Positions 1-10,421 of a stretch of 64,000 nucleotides of DNA are shown piece by piece. Within the stretch, counting starts at the first letter, position 1. Each line of letters starts with the position of its first letter. Origin of the DNA: Tragulus kanchil (taxonomy: Eukaryota; Chordata; Mammalia; Artiodactyla; Tragulidae). Under the pieces are notes generated by a model, which saw nothing but the letters and a program-made list of their open reading frames with translations, made no database searches and had not been told where the DNA came from. The translations under genes were made by a program, and so were the position numbers. Location of the stretch: assembly GCA_022376925.1 (NCBI GenBank), contig JAIOJX010000003.1, positions 41,463,874 through 41,527,873 of the forward strand, given 5' to 3'.

Positions 1-214
1 ACAGAATGACAGCCCCTAAGGAGCAGAGATCTTAGAACAGATACCCTTTGTGGAGGGATCTAAGGGTGAAACTGAAGAGAAGTCACACTTCTCCATCAAG
101 AGTGCATGAAGACTAAGGCAAAGAACAGAGTAGAAGACTGGAGGGAGCAGATAAGAGTCATCCCATGTCTTTGTACTCCACTGGGGCTGAACTTGAAATT
201 GTTTTTGTCTGGGT

Positions 215-434
215 GCATGAGTGTTAACTCGCTTCAGTAGTGCCTGACCCTTTGTAACCCTAGGGACCATAGCCCACCAGGCTCCTCTGTTCATGGGATT
301 CTTTCTCCAGGCAAGAACACTGGAATGGGTTGCCATGTCCTTCTCCAAGGGATCTTCTTAACCCAGGGCTTGAATTCACATCTCTTATGTCTATTGCATT
401 GACTGGCGGGTTCTTTACCACTAGAACCACCTGG
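215..434 (-). mobile_element. Bov-tA/Bov-A SINE
   Basis: Read on the minus strand this is the usual ruminant tRNA-derived SINE: a head ending at 434, a lysed B-box region, the block for accurate catching of the first half (around 340), and the tail ending in the degenerate 'tgtccgactc' region near 235. It is fairly diverged. An open frame of 110 codons across it is SINE sequence, not a gene. Confidence 0.85.
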
Positions 435-540
435 TTTAGTTGAAATATTGAAAGATATTATGAAAAGAAAGTCATGGTCATAGCCTTCAAATTATTGTCT
501 ATGAATTGGAGAACAGTTTTGAGTTTTAAGAGAAAATAAG

Positions 541-740
541 ATAGAGGTAGAGGGGCCATGTTGGGAACAGTCGAGCTGAAAGATTAAAGGTACATTTTGT
601 GGAGATGAGAAGATGGGTCAATACATGCTTTGGAGGTAAAATTGACAGCGATTATTGCTTGGAGATGTGGTTGGGAGAATGTGAGGGAGGGATGGAAGAC
701 AGGGAGAACTAGAGGATGACCCCCATGTTTTGGCTCCAGT
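541..740 (-). mobile_element. L2-like LINE fragment
   Basis: The purine-rich stretch with a 'ggaggtaaaattgacag' core (about 630-650) and a following 'gatgaccccca' block resembles the inverse of old L2 elements. It is strongly diverged, so the call rests on word matches from memory only. Confidence 0.45.
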
Positions 741-1373
741 CCCTGTGTGTTCATTTGTTATTGTTGTCACAACAAATCACCACAAATTTAGCAGTTTAAA
801 AAAAGAACCCATGTATTATCTCAAAGTACATCTCAGCTGAGTCCCCTGCCTAGTGTCTGGTAAGACTGGATTCCATTCTCTTCTGAAAGGTTTAAGGATG
901 AATCTGATTTTAAGCTCTTTCAGGTTGTGGGTTAAATTCAATTCCTTGAGGTTGTAGCACTGAGGCCCACATTTATTTGCACTCTGTCAACCAGGGGTTG
1001 GTCTTTGCTCCTAGAAGCAACTCTTGATTTCCTTTCCATACGTTCCAAACAGACCCCTGCCGCAACAACAGATGGAATTCCTTATACTTTGTGTCTCTCC
1101 AGCTTCCCTTTCTCTTGCATCTCTCTGCTGCATTTCTTTTCTACTTTCCTCCTCTTTAACCAGAAGACATTATTCTCTGTTTTTAAGGACTCATGGAATT
1201 GGAATGTGCCTACCATGGTAATCTAGAGTAATCTTCTCTTCTCAAGGTCCTTAAATTTAATCAGTTTTGAAGTCTTGTTTGACATATAGCTCAATATATT
1301 CACAGGTTCCACAGGCGCCTAAGGATGGGGATAGGGGTGATTTTAAGGGGACCATTCTATCTAGGCTATTAAA
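741..1373 (-). mobile_element. Old MaLR/MLT-like LTR
   Basis: The start (about 750-800) matches the pattern 'tgtcacaacaaatcaccacaaatttagcagtttaa', the inverse of the 3' end of many MaLR-type LTRs. The end (1300-1373), with 'cacaggttcca' and a G-rich block, matches the LTR start. The middle includes the 'cagaagacattattctctg' block at 1160. It is a diverged full-length or nearly full-length solo LTR. The subfamily is uncertain. Confidence 0.55.
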
Positions 1374-1756
1374 ATGCTTCTAGGACTATTTATTCTAGTC
1401 AACCTGCTCATTCCATAGATGTTGCTAATCTAAGGCCAATCAGGTGGGTCGTGGCAGAAGCTGGGTGAAAAATCCAGCCTTCCTGATTTCAAGCCCAGGT
1501 AATCCATGACCACGCTATCTAAAAGCCCCTGACTATTTCCCTCCCCCTCACCCAATTGCTCTGCATCAAATCACCTTGCTTATTTCCTTCATTGAATCCA
1601 TAAGACCCTCAAATAATATCACTAGCTTATTATTTATTGGCTGTCTTCTCTCACAAGTATTTCAGCTTCCAATTAAGATACAAATCTAAAATAGGGATTT
1701 TCGCCTGATTTGTTCACCACTGAAGCTCCAGTGTTGCAAATAGTGTTTGGTTAACA
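1374..1756. other. Unassigned stretch, possible MIR remnant
   Basis: There is no gene. About 1450-1520 (a 'gtggcagaagctggg' word followed by 'tttcaagcccagg') resembles an inverted MIR core, but it is too short and diverged to claim. Confidence 0.4.
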
Positions 1757-2068
1757 GTGAAGGTAGTGTAGGTCACCCAATCGTATCCGACTCTCTATGA
1801 CTCATGGACAAGCCATAGAATTCTCTAGGTAAGAATACTGGAGTGGGTAGCCTCTCACTTCTTCAGCAGATCTTCCCAATCTGGGGATCTAATCCAGGTC
1901 TCCCACATTGCAGGCATATTCTTTACTGTTTGAACCACAAGGAAAGCCCCAAAATACTGGAGTGGGTGGGCCACCCCTTCTCCGGGGGACCTTCCCAACC
2001 CAGGAATTGACCCAGGGTCTCCTGCATTGCAGGCAGATTCCTTACCAACTGAGTTACCAGGGAAGCCC
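1757..2068 (-). mobile_element. Bov-A2 type dimeric SINE
   Basis: On the minus strand two related head units follow each other: one ends near 1950 and the second ends at 2068 with a typical 'accagggaagccc' (the inverse of the SINE start). Two copies of the 'aatactggagtgggt' block (about 1837 and 1952) confirm the dimer. Confidence 0.88.
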
Positions 2069-3175
2069 TTGATTCAGAGTAAGCAACAATAAATGATTAT
2101 TGAATAAATATAATAAAGGAAGCATAATGCTAGTATTTGGCCTGAGTAGATGAGCCTTGAGAAAAAGAGAATTGCAGGCCAGAACTTTTTTAGTCTTTGC
2201 ATTGTTATTAAATCCAAAGCATGTTCAGTGATCCTCTATTTCTTTTGGCAAACCCTCTTGATTTCAAATATGCATTTGCAACATACTCACTCAAATGATA
2301 ATATCAACATCCAAATCAGTTGAGACTGACCGTGGTTGGATTTTCTCTTGGCTATTGAGTTGTGCATGCAAAACAGGCATTTAAACCTTCCATAGTAATA
2401 GATCTTCAGTAAGTGGTCCTATTAAAATAAATTAGAAATATTAAGGTATAATTTTGCTTTATATTAATGCATTTACCAGGGCCAGCTGGGCATTTGCTTA
2501 TGTTTGTATCTCCTACAGTGTTTTATTATAAATTTAAACTTTATTTGTCATATAAATAACACAAGGGGTCATCTTGTCCACCACTTCCCTTAATTTACAA
2601 GTATATGAAAACCATCCATAATGTCAGTTGACTAGCTTTTTATTAAATAGCCTCTAAAAACAAGGTTCCTTTTTAAAAACCCCAAATTAATCAAGTAAAT
2701 TCTCCCTAAGGTTTAGCCTTTCTTTTTTTGCTTTATTTTTAAAACACCATTGACTTAATTATTTTTCAGTGAATAGAGCAACATCAAAATAATTTATATC
2801 CTTCATTATTTTTCAGACTCCCGTGGTAGTTGAGAGCTGTAAAGTTGAGTTTTATTCACTAGGAATTTTTTTAAAAAATTGACTACACTGTCTTCTAAGT
2901 TACATCTCCTTGATGAGACCTCAAAGTGAACACAGTGTTTCAATGAAGTCCTAATTAATGGTGACTGTAGTGACTAGGTACCTTTTCCTTCCTATATATG
3001 ACGTAAGTCAAGATGCACAGCATTTTCTTTCCAATTTCTTACTCTTTTGGGATCTCCTGTGGCTTATAAACTAAGAGGGCCACCTGAAGTGAATTCTAAG
3101 TGACTTTAGGCAGGAATTAATTTAAAATAAACTCCAGAAGCATTAAAACAAGTGATGGTTGAGTCCTGTGCTGTG
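2069..3175. other. AT-rich single-copy intergenic DNA
   Basis: No open frame of interest, no recognised repeat family and no duplicated segment. This is the longest plain stretch left of the first duplication. Confidence 0.6.
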
Positions 3176-3395
3176 TGCTGTGCTAAGTCTCTTCAGTTGT
3201 GTCCAACTCTGTGTGACCCTATAAACTGTAGCCTACCAGGCTCATACGTTCCTGGGATTCCAGATGATAATACTGGAATGGGTTGCCATGCCCTCCTCTA
3301 GGGGATCTTCCAGACCCAGGGACTGGTCCATATGTCTCTTAAGTCTTCTGCATTGGCATGCAGGCTCCTTACCACTGGTGCCACCTGGGAAGCCT
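3176..3395 (-). mobile_element. Bov-tA/Bov-A SINE, boundary of duplication 1 inside it
   Basis: Full-length minus-strand copy ending in 'ccacctgggaagcc' at 3395. Duplication 1 begins at 3336 within it, so only its head (about 4438-4497) is repeated. Confidence 0.88.
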
Positions 3396-3747
3396 GGGTG
3401 ATGAGTATCTCCTTCAATATCTGATCTTGGTGGTTCATGTTTTCCTAGTGTATAGGCCATTTTTAAAAGCTCCAGGCTTAAATACAAGCTTTCTACATTT
3501 TTCAGCTGACACATTTCTGATTTTCTTTTAGTGGGTGTGCATTCAGACACAGAAACTCATTTTATCACAGAAATGTACACAGCTTCACGTAGGGCGAGAT
3601 CCTGTTACTGAGGGGCTGCTGGGAGACAGAAGGAAAGGGGCAGTGACCCTGTAGTCTGCTGATTGTGTCCCTGGAAACTCCGTGGTCTTAACGGACTTCA
3701 AGGAGTGTTTCACAAGCCAAGTTTAGATTCAAGTTGGTTTATTTAGA

Positions 3748-4366
3748 TTTTTAACATTTAAGAAAGATTGAGGTACAGTTGATTTACAATGTTGTGTTAG
3801 TTTTAGGCGAACAGCAAAGTGAGTCATATATACATGTATACACACACATATATATATTATATACATACGTACATACATGCATACACACATGGGCTTCCCT
3901 GGTGACTCAGAGAGTAAAGAATTTGCCCGCAATGCACAAAACTAAAGTTTGATCTCTAGGTCGGGAAGATCCCCTGGAGAAGAGAATGGCAACCCACTTC
4001 AGTATTTTCGCCTGAAGAATTCCATAGACAGTGGATCCTGGCAGGCTACAGTTCATGGCGTCACAAAGAGTTGGATGTAGCTGAGAAGGTAAAATAAAAG
4101 AAAAATACACATGCATACATATCTATCTATCTATCTATCTATATACATTATTTTTCAGATTCTTTTCGCATATAGGTTGTTATAAGATACTGAGTAGAGT
4201 CCCCTGTACTATAGTAGGTCCTCGGTGGTTATCAATTTTATATAGTAATCTATATATGTGTGCATATAGTAGTGTGCATATGTTAATTTCCCAACTCCAA
4301 ATTTATCCCTCACCAATACTTTCTCCTTTGGTAACCACAAGTGTTTTTTTCTTCATCTATGGTCCT
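3748..4366 (-). mobile_element. L1 3' end, interrupted by a SINE
   Basis: The inverse of a ruminant L1 3' UTR: 'gaggtacagttgatttacaatgttgtgtt' region at 3769-3798, then a CA/TA microsatellite. After the SINE come 'cagattcttttc' and 'gtcccctgtactatagtaggtcct' at about 4157-4221. Cut at 4366 by the duplication filler. Confidence 0.85.
3891..4088 (+). mobile_element. Bov-tA SINE nested in L1
   Basis: Starts with the SINE head 'gggcttccctggtgactca' and keeps the 'ggtcgggaagatcccctgga' core near 3960. It lies within the L1 microsatellite, with the word ACATGCATACA on both sides as a likely target-site duplication. Confidence 0.9.
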
Positions 4367-4437
4367 TTTGGTTTAAAAGCTTTCTATCAAATGTTTTTGT
4401 ATCTTCTATTGTGCCATATAGCTAGTGTATATATGCC

Positions 4438-4497
4438 CTCTTAAGTCTTCTGCATTGGCATGCAGGCTCCTTACCGCTGGTGCCACCTGGAAAGCCT
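4438..4497 (-). mobile_element. Truncated second copy of the 3176-3395 SINE
   Basis: Only the tRNA-related head is present; the body is cut off exactly at the duplication boundary. Two substitutions relative to the complete copy. Confidence 0.85.
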
Positions 4498-4849
4498 GGG
4501 TGATGAGTATCTCCTTCAATATCTGATCTTGGTGGTTCATGTTTTCCTAGTGTATAGGCCATTTTTAAAAGCTCCAGGCTTAAATACAAGCTTTCTACAC
4601 TTTTCAGCTGACACATTTCTGATTTTCTTTTAGTGGGTGTGCATTCAGACACAGAAACTCATTTTATCACAGAAATGTACACAGCTTCACGTAGGGCGAG
4701 ATCCTGTTACTGAGGGGCTACTGGGAGACAGAAGGAAAGGGGCAGTGATCCTGTAGTCTGCTGATGGTGTCCCTGGAAACTCCGTGGTCTTAACGGACTT
4801 CAAGGAGTGTTTCACAAGACAAGTTTAGATTCAAGTTGGTTTATTTAGA

Positions 4850-5830
4850 TTTTTAACATTTAAGAAAGATTGAGGTACAGTTGATTTACAATGTTGTGTT
4901 GGTTTTAGGCGAACAGCAAAGTGAGTCATATATACATGTATACACACACATATATATATTATATACATACATACATACATGCATACACACATAGGCTTCC
5001 CTGGTGACTCAGAGAGTAAAGAATTTGCCCGCAATGCACAAAACTAAAGTTTGATCTCTAGGTCGGGAAGATCCCCTGGAGAAGAGAATGGCAACCCACT
5101 TCAGTATTTTCTCCTGAAGAATTCTATAGACAGCGGACCCTGGCAGGCTACAGTTCATGGGGTCACAAAGAGTTGGATGTAGCTGAGAAGGTAAAATAAA
5201 AGAAAAATACACATGCATACATAACTATCTATCTATCTATATACATTATTTTTCAGATTCTTTTCTCATATAGGTTTTTATAAGATACTGAGTAGAGTCC
5301 CTTGTACTATAGTAGGTCCTCGGTGGTTATCAATTTTATATAGTAATCTATATATGTGTGCATATAGTAGTGTGCATATGTTAATTTCCCAACTCCAAAT
5401 TTATCCCTCACCAATACTTTCTCCTTTGGTAACCACAAGTTTTTTTTTTCTTCATCTATGGTCCTATTTCTGTTTTGTATATAAGTTCACTTTTTTAGAT
5501 TCCATATATAAAATCAGTATCATATGATGTTTGTCTTTATCTGGCTTACTTCACTGAGTTCGATAATCTCTAGGTCCATTTATGTTGTTGCAAATGGCAT
5601 TCTATCATTCTTTCTATGGCTGAGTATTATTCCATTATGCGTATATGTATATAGGTATGTATAGATACAATGGATTATATACACCCACACACATATAAAA
5701 TGGAATATATACCATATATATATAATAGAATATATATATCTCACATCTTCTCTATCAATTCATCTGTCAATGGACACTTAGGTTGCTTCCATGTCTTGGC
5801 TATTGTAAATAGTGTTGCAATGAAATTTCA
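4850..5830 (-). mobile_element. L1 3' end, second copy with ORF2 3' part
   Basis: Repeats the 3748-4366 element and then continues through about 5470-5830 with the inverse of the L1 ORF2 end (words such as 'ggctgagtattattccatta' near 5619 and 'ggacacttaggttgcttcc' near 5772). This copy shows the uninterrupted order, so the L1 is one insertion duplicated in part. Confidence 0.85.
4993..5190 (+). mobile_element. Bov-tA SINE nested in L1, second copy
   Basis: Same insertion as 3891-4088, same flanks, with a few substitutions (near 5112, 5124 and 5137). Confidence 0.9.
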
Positions 5831-7011
5831 GGCTCGTCTGAGGCTCTCATTCCCAGATATAGATCTTTTCCTCTTTTATCTAAGTCCAAATTTCTTTCTT
5901 ATAGCTTCACATTCCATCAAGGTGCATTGCTGCTACATGCTATTAAAGGCAATGCTTAAAAAGTAAACAATGTCAGGCTTTCCATTAGTAAACTATGGAG
6001 ATACTTCACTGATCTATATAATGGTGACTCTCTTTAGGAGTAAAGTATAGAGGAAAGGGAAATGAATATAATGCCAACAGCCACAAGGCTAGGATCCTAG
6101 CCCACTGCTGCCACTGCTGGCCTTCAGATGTCCCCTTAGCATGGATTACCACCACAGTATAAACAGATGTAAATGTTGATTCATTGTCACTTTTCATGTG
6201 GCATTAACTTAAACTTTATTTGATCTTACAATTTTTAAAAATATGAACTTATTATAATTTCTTTAATCTTTGAGTTAATCCTCTGAGAGGCAAGATGCCC
6301 TGGTTATAATAAATTTTATAGATCATTGTTGGACTCAAAATATAAAGAAATCTGTCCCTTATTATGTAAATATTCTGAATGCTCTGTACTCCATTTTTTT
6401 TTTTTTTTGGTACTCCATTTCTATAGAAGATTCTGACTCAAAAAAGACATTCAAAAGAATATGTTCATTCTTTCTCAAATTCTTACTTTTTTTTTTTTCT
6501 GGGAAGTTAGTGAAACTTTGCCTATGTTTTATATATTATTATTACTTGGAAGTTTTGGTTTTGTTCAATACTTACAGGTCACCATAACTTATGCCAAGAC
6601 TGACTTTGTTTTTAATGCATCTTCAGGGCTATGTGCCCAGATCTAGGGTTGTGCTTGTTATCAAAAATATCACTTAGGAAAACTTAATATACGATTGCTT
6701 TGTAAATAATATAATCCTCTTCAACAGCAGGTTCTTTTCTATTGGTTAGATAAAATATACACATAAAAATGCATGTGCATTCTTTTTGTACCAACACTGT
6801 GCAAGTCTTTTTAATGCATAATAAATCACAGCTCCAAACCTCCTAAGAATGTGTGTAGGGAGACAAGATTGATAAACTGATAGACACAGAAACACATCAT
6901 AGAAACCCCACAAACCACAGTTTAGCATATTACCACTTAAGTCACTATTTCTTATTGCTATACTTCCTATATCTCACAGCTTTCTCCTATGCTCTTGCCT
7001 TATTAAAAAGT
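5831..7011. other. AT-rich intergenic DNA, nothing recognised
   Basis: Contains two T runs (about 6393-6409 and 6487-6499) that could be decayed retroelement tails, but no family is identifiable. Frames of 60-98 codons here have no domain signature. Confidence 0.55.
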
Positions 7012-7260
7012 GTGAAAGCGTTGGTCACTCAGTTATGTCTCACTCTTTATGACCCTGTGGACTATAGTCCACCAGGTTTTTCTGTCCATGGGATTCTCCA
7101 GGCAAGAATACTGCAGTGGCTTGCCATGTCCTTCTCCAGGGGAGAAGAATACTAGAATGGGTTCCCATGCCTTTCTCCAGAGCATCTCCTAGATTCAGGG
7201 ATCTAACCCAGATCTCTTGCATTGCAGGCAGATTCTTTACAGTCTGAGCCACCAGGATCC
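7012..7260 (-). mobile_element. Bov-A SINE
   Basis: Minus-strand element from the 'gtgaaagcgttggtcactcag' tail (7012) to the head at 7260 ('gagccaccaggatcc'). A partial internal repeat of the 'gaatactagaatgggtt' block near 7146 suggests dimer remnants. Confidence 0.88.
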
Positions 7261-7678
7261 CTATAGCAATAGATTAAAAGCTATTGAAACCTGGAGAATT
7301 GGGCAAACAGAGAAAAATGCTTTTTACTTTAGTGGTAAAAAAAAGTTGAGACAATGTTCCTCTTTCTGAATCAATTCAGTAGTGTTTTCAAAACTGTTAA
7401 AACGTAAGATAATTAAATTATTAGAAAAGAGAGAAATACCCTGTAGAGTTATAGGAATCATCTTCCAAGGAGAATAAATATGTGTTTATATTCATTGTAT
7501 AAAAAAAAGAGAAATACTTATTTTAAATAACCGCATTAAAACAAATGACTGAAAGAGTAAGCCCTGTGTCTTAATGCTCTCTCATGAGATTCTGAAAGCT
7601 TACATGTGAAAATGAGCTGCTTTAAATGTGGAAAGGCCTGAAGAGAAAAGATTTGGGACTGGATCTTGGGAAATAGTA

Positions 7679-7885
7679 GGGCTTCCCAGGTGGCTCAGTG
7701 ATGAAAAAAAAATCTTCCTGTCAACGCAGAAGACACAAGATATGTGGGTTCAATCCTTGGGTCGGGAAGAACCCCTTGAGTAGGAATATTCTCTAATATT
7801 TTTGCCTGGAAAATTCCATGGACTGAAGAGCCTGATAGACTACAGTCTATGGGATCTGAAGAGATGGAGATAACTTAGTACACTC
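7679..7885 (+). mobile_element. Bov-tA SINE
   Basis: Head 'gggcttcccaggtggctcag' followed by an A run, a B-box-like 'gggttcaatcc' near 7747 and the 'tttttgcctggaaaattcc' block near 7799. A CA-rich microsatellite follows. Confidence 0.88.
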
Positions 7886-7917
7886 TCTCACACACACACT
7901 CACACACACACACTCGG
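7886..7917. repeat. CA-rich microsatellite
   Basis: Interrupted (CA)n/(CACT) tract. The same tract recurs at about 8920-8950 in the second copy of duplication 2. Confidence 0.85.
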
Positions 7918-8046
7918 GAAATTTCAGTTAGCTGGACTGCCTTCTGATCATCACTGGTAGGTGTAGATGGTCAAGAGATGAGAGAATGAAAGTGATGAAG
8001 GGAGAATGGAAGTGATATGGTGTCAACTAAAAAAAAAAGCGTAACT

Positions 8047-8435
8047 TAAAAGGTGAGAATTATGTTTTATTTGGAGAGTTCTCTGAAGACTTTAGCCTGG
8101 AAGACAGCCTCTCAGATAGCTCTGAAGAAGTAAGGAAGGAACTAGGATGAACAGAGATCCTGCAAGTGAAACCCAGTGGCCAGAACATCAAAAGATTACT
8201 TTTCTTTAAAGAAAATAAGACATCCTGAGAAAATGAATTTAGTGCTTTTCTACTCAAGGGAAGATACAAGGGTCTGGGCTCATTGAAGTCATTCCTTTGC
8301 CATGTTCCTTAACTATTTAGGACAAAGTATCCTGTGTTTTTCCATAATGAATCCCCTCAGGGTACAAATTCAGGATCAGCTTCAGTGGCTGCTGGCTTGA
8401 TGTCTGAGAAACTACCTTTGTTTATGGATATGACA
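8047..8435. mobile_element. Candidate artiodactyl ERV/LTR-like repeat, truncated copy
   Basis: The 'aaggtgagaattatgttttatttgg' start and the blocks 'cagcctctcagatagctctga' and 'gggctcattgaagtcattcctttg' resemble a dispersed artiodactyl LTR-like repeat I recall from other loci. It stops at the duplication junction. The exact family and orientation are not certain. Confidence 0.4.
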
Positions 8436-8711
8436 ATTTTTTCCCAAATTTCGTAAATTAAATAATTTTGGTCCCTGTAGAGTTATAGGAATCATCTTCC
8501 AAGGAGAATAAATATGTGTTTATATTCATTGTATAAAAAAAGAGAAATACTTATTTTAAATAACCGCATTAAAACAAATGACTGAAAGAGTAAGCCCTGT
8601 GTCTTAATGCTCTCTCATGAGATTCTGAAAGCTTACATGTGAAAATGAGCTGCTTTAAATGTGGAAAGGCCTGAAGAGAAAAGATTTGGGACTGGATCTT
8701 GGGAAATAGTA

Positions 8712-8919
8712 GGGCTTCCCAGGTGGCTCAGTGATGAAAAAAAAAATCTTCCTGTCAACGCAGAAGACACAAGATATGTGGGTTCAATCCTTGGGTCAGG
8801 AAGAACCCCTTGAGTAGGAATATTCTCTAATATTTTTGCCTGGAAAATTCCATGGACTGAAGAGCCTGATAGACTACAGTCTATGGGATCTGAGGAGATG
8901 GAGATAACTTAGTACACTC
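8712..8919 (+). mobile_element. Bov-tA SINE, second copy
   Basis: Duplicate of 7679-7885 with one extra A in the internal run and two substitutions. Confidence 0.88.
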
Positions 8920-9080
8920 TCTCACACACACACTCACACACACACACTCGGGAAATTTCAGTTAGCTGGACTGCCTTCTGATCATCACTGGTAGGTGTAG
9001 ATGGTCAAGAGATGAGAGAATGAAAGTGATGAAGGGAGAATGGAAGTGATATGGTGTCAACTAAAAAAAAAAGCGTAACT

Positions 9081-9700
9081 TAAAAGGTGAGAATTATGTT
9101 TTATTTGGAGAGTTCTCTGAAGACTTTAGCCTGGAAGACAGCCTCTCAGATAGCTCTGAAGAAGTAAGGAAGGAACTAGGATGAACAGAGATCCTGCAAG
9201 TGAAACCCAGTGGCCAGAACATCAAAAGATTACTTTTCTTTAAAGAAAATAAGACATCCTGAGAAAATGAATTTAGTGCTTTTCTACTCAAGGGAAGATA
9301 CAAGGGTCTGGGCTCATTGAAGTCATTCCTTTGCCATGTTCCTTAACTATTTAGGACAAAGTATCCTGTGTTTTTCCATAATGAATCCCCTCAGGGTACA
9401 AATTCAGGGTCAGCTTCAGTGGCTGCTGGCTTGATGTCTGAGAAACTACCTTTGTTTATGGATATGACAGGTGACATTTTTCATCCACAAAAGATTCTAA
9501 CACCTGGTCAATTGAGTCCTATGGGCTTCTGCACCTCGTCTGTGAACTCTTCCTATCTAAATCTGAACATATTTCCTCTGAAGGGATGTAGGAGCCCATA
9601 TAGCCCAAAATTTGTAAAGTCAACAATCCGATGAGTACAATCCATACCAGCAGCAACACTGAGAATGAATAAAAAGGACCACAGATTGTGAGGTATCAGT
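9081..9700. mobile_element. Candidate ERV/LTR-like repeat, longer copy
   Basis: Repeats 8047-8435, then continues past 9469 with sequence ending in a run around 'agcagcaacactgagaatgaata' near 9649. The reading continues smoothly from copy 2 but not from copy 1. The family assignment is weak. Confidence 0.38.
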
Positions 9701-10075
9701 ATGATCATGACTGTTACTGGGCATCGCTCATGGGGCTGTTAAGGTTATCAGATTGTGCTCTGACATGGTTTTTCATGTGGGACATACATGAATGGGTCAG
9801 TCCTCACCCATCAGGATCAGAAGTGGATCTCATATGAAAAATAAGGTTGTTCTTTCTGTCAGTCACCAGGGAGGATGACTCTCCAGATAAAGAGGACACC
9901 AGTGTCTAAGAAAGGGACTATCAAGTAGGTGAGAAAAGTCAAACTTTGGGGTTTGGGGAATCTATGACTGGGTTCCCACTAGTGGGAAATTCTCAACTTT
10001 TAGTAACTATGGCTTCTTGGATTTTAGAATAAAAATAGACCATGATTTCCTGTGATGAAGACTCTGAGAAGATTT
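9701..10075. other. Unassigned intergenic DNA
   Basis: No gene or recognised family. It may be internal sequence of the same ERV-like element, but this could not be supported from sequence alone. Confidence 0.4.
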
Positions 10076-10091
10076 TGTAGGACTTAATTTT

Positions 10092-10405
10092 TATTTATTT
10101 ATTTATTTATTTATTTTGGTGAGGGTGGAGAGGGAGGAGGGTGGGCTGGCCACTTCCACTGGTCTTTCATTTGTCTGGTTTCATCCATCTTTGTTCTTTG
10201 GCCAGTGTGGGCCTACTGTCACGGTGGCATCTGTTGTCGCAGAGCAACGGCTCTGGGCGCATGCGCTCCAGAGCTCTGGCTAGGTAATTGGACACATTGG
10301 TTCAGCCACTCCGCAGCACATGGGATCTTCCCAGGCCAGGGATCAAACCGGTGCCCCTTTCACTACAAGGCAGTGGCCTTACCCACTGGACCACCAGGGA
10401 AGCCC
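10092..10405 (-). mobile_element. GC-rich tRNA-derived SINE, long 3' form
   Basis: Minus-strand element with a TTTA-repeat tail (inverse of A-rich tail) at 10092-10115 and a head ending 'accagggaagccc' at 10405. It is bounded by perfect 16-base target-site duplications at 10076-10091 and 10406-10421 (TGTAGGACTTAATTTT). The inverse of the C-rich 3' module is at about 10118-10150. It contains the CpG-rich 'gggcgcatgcgctccagagc' block near 10256. Confidence 0.92.
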
Positions 10406-10421
10406 TGTAGGACTTAATTTT

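Larger units (their letters stand above)
3336..5465 (+). repeat. Direct duplication 1 (two ~1.03 kb copies, 71 bp filler)
   Basis: Copy 1 spans about 3336-4366 and copy 2 about 4438-5465, with an initial offset of 1102 bases. The filler 4367-4437 matches neither flank. Copy 2 starts in the middle of a Bov SINE and ends inside an L1 3' end, so the boundaries ignore element boundaries. Differences include a tetranucleotide run (five ATCT units in copy 1, one fewer in copy 2) and a few substitutions, several close to the filler. Confidence 0.96.
7439..9469 (+). repeat. Direct duplication 2 (two 997 bp copies, 37 bp filler)
   Basis: Copy 1 is 7439-8435 and copy 2 is 8473-9469, offset 1034 at both ends. 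Filler 8436-8472 is AT-rich. The copies carry the same Bov SINE, CA-rich microsatellite and 5' part of an ERV-like repeat, which continues only after copy 2. Differences are homopolymer length changes and a handful of substitutions. Confidence 0.97.

Noticed and set aside
16..348. 110-codon minus-strand open frame as a gene
   Set aside because: It reads mostly through a Bov SINE. The same kind of peptide appears at every Bov SINE in the window.
10205..10417. Functional tRNA genes at the SINE heads
   Set aside because: The A and B boxes belong to tRNA-derived SINEs. No cloverleaf with intact acceptor and anticodon arms is present.
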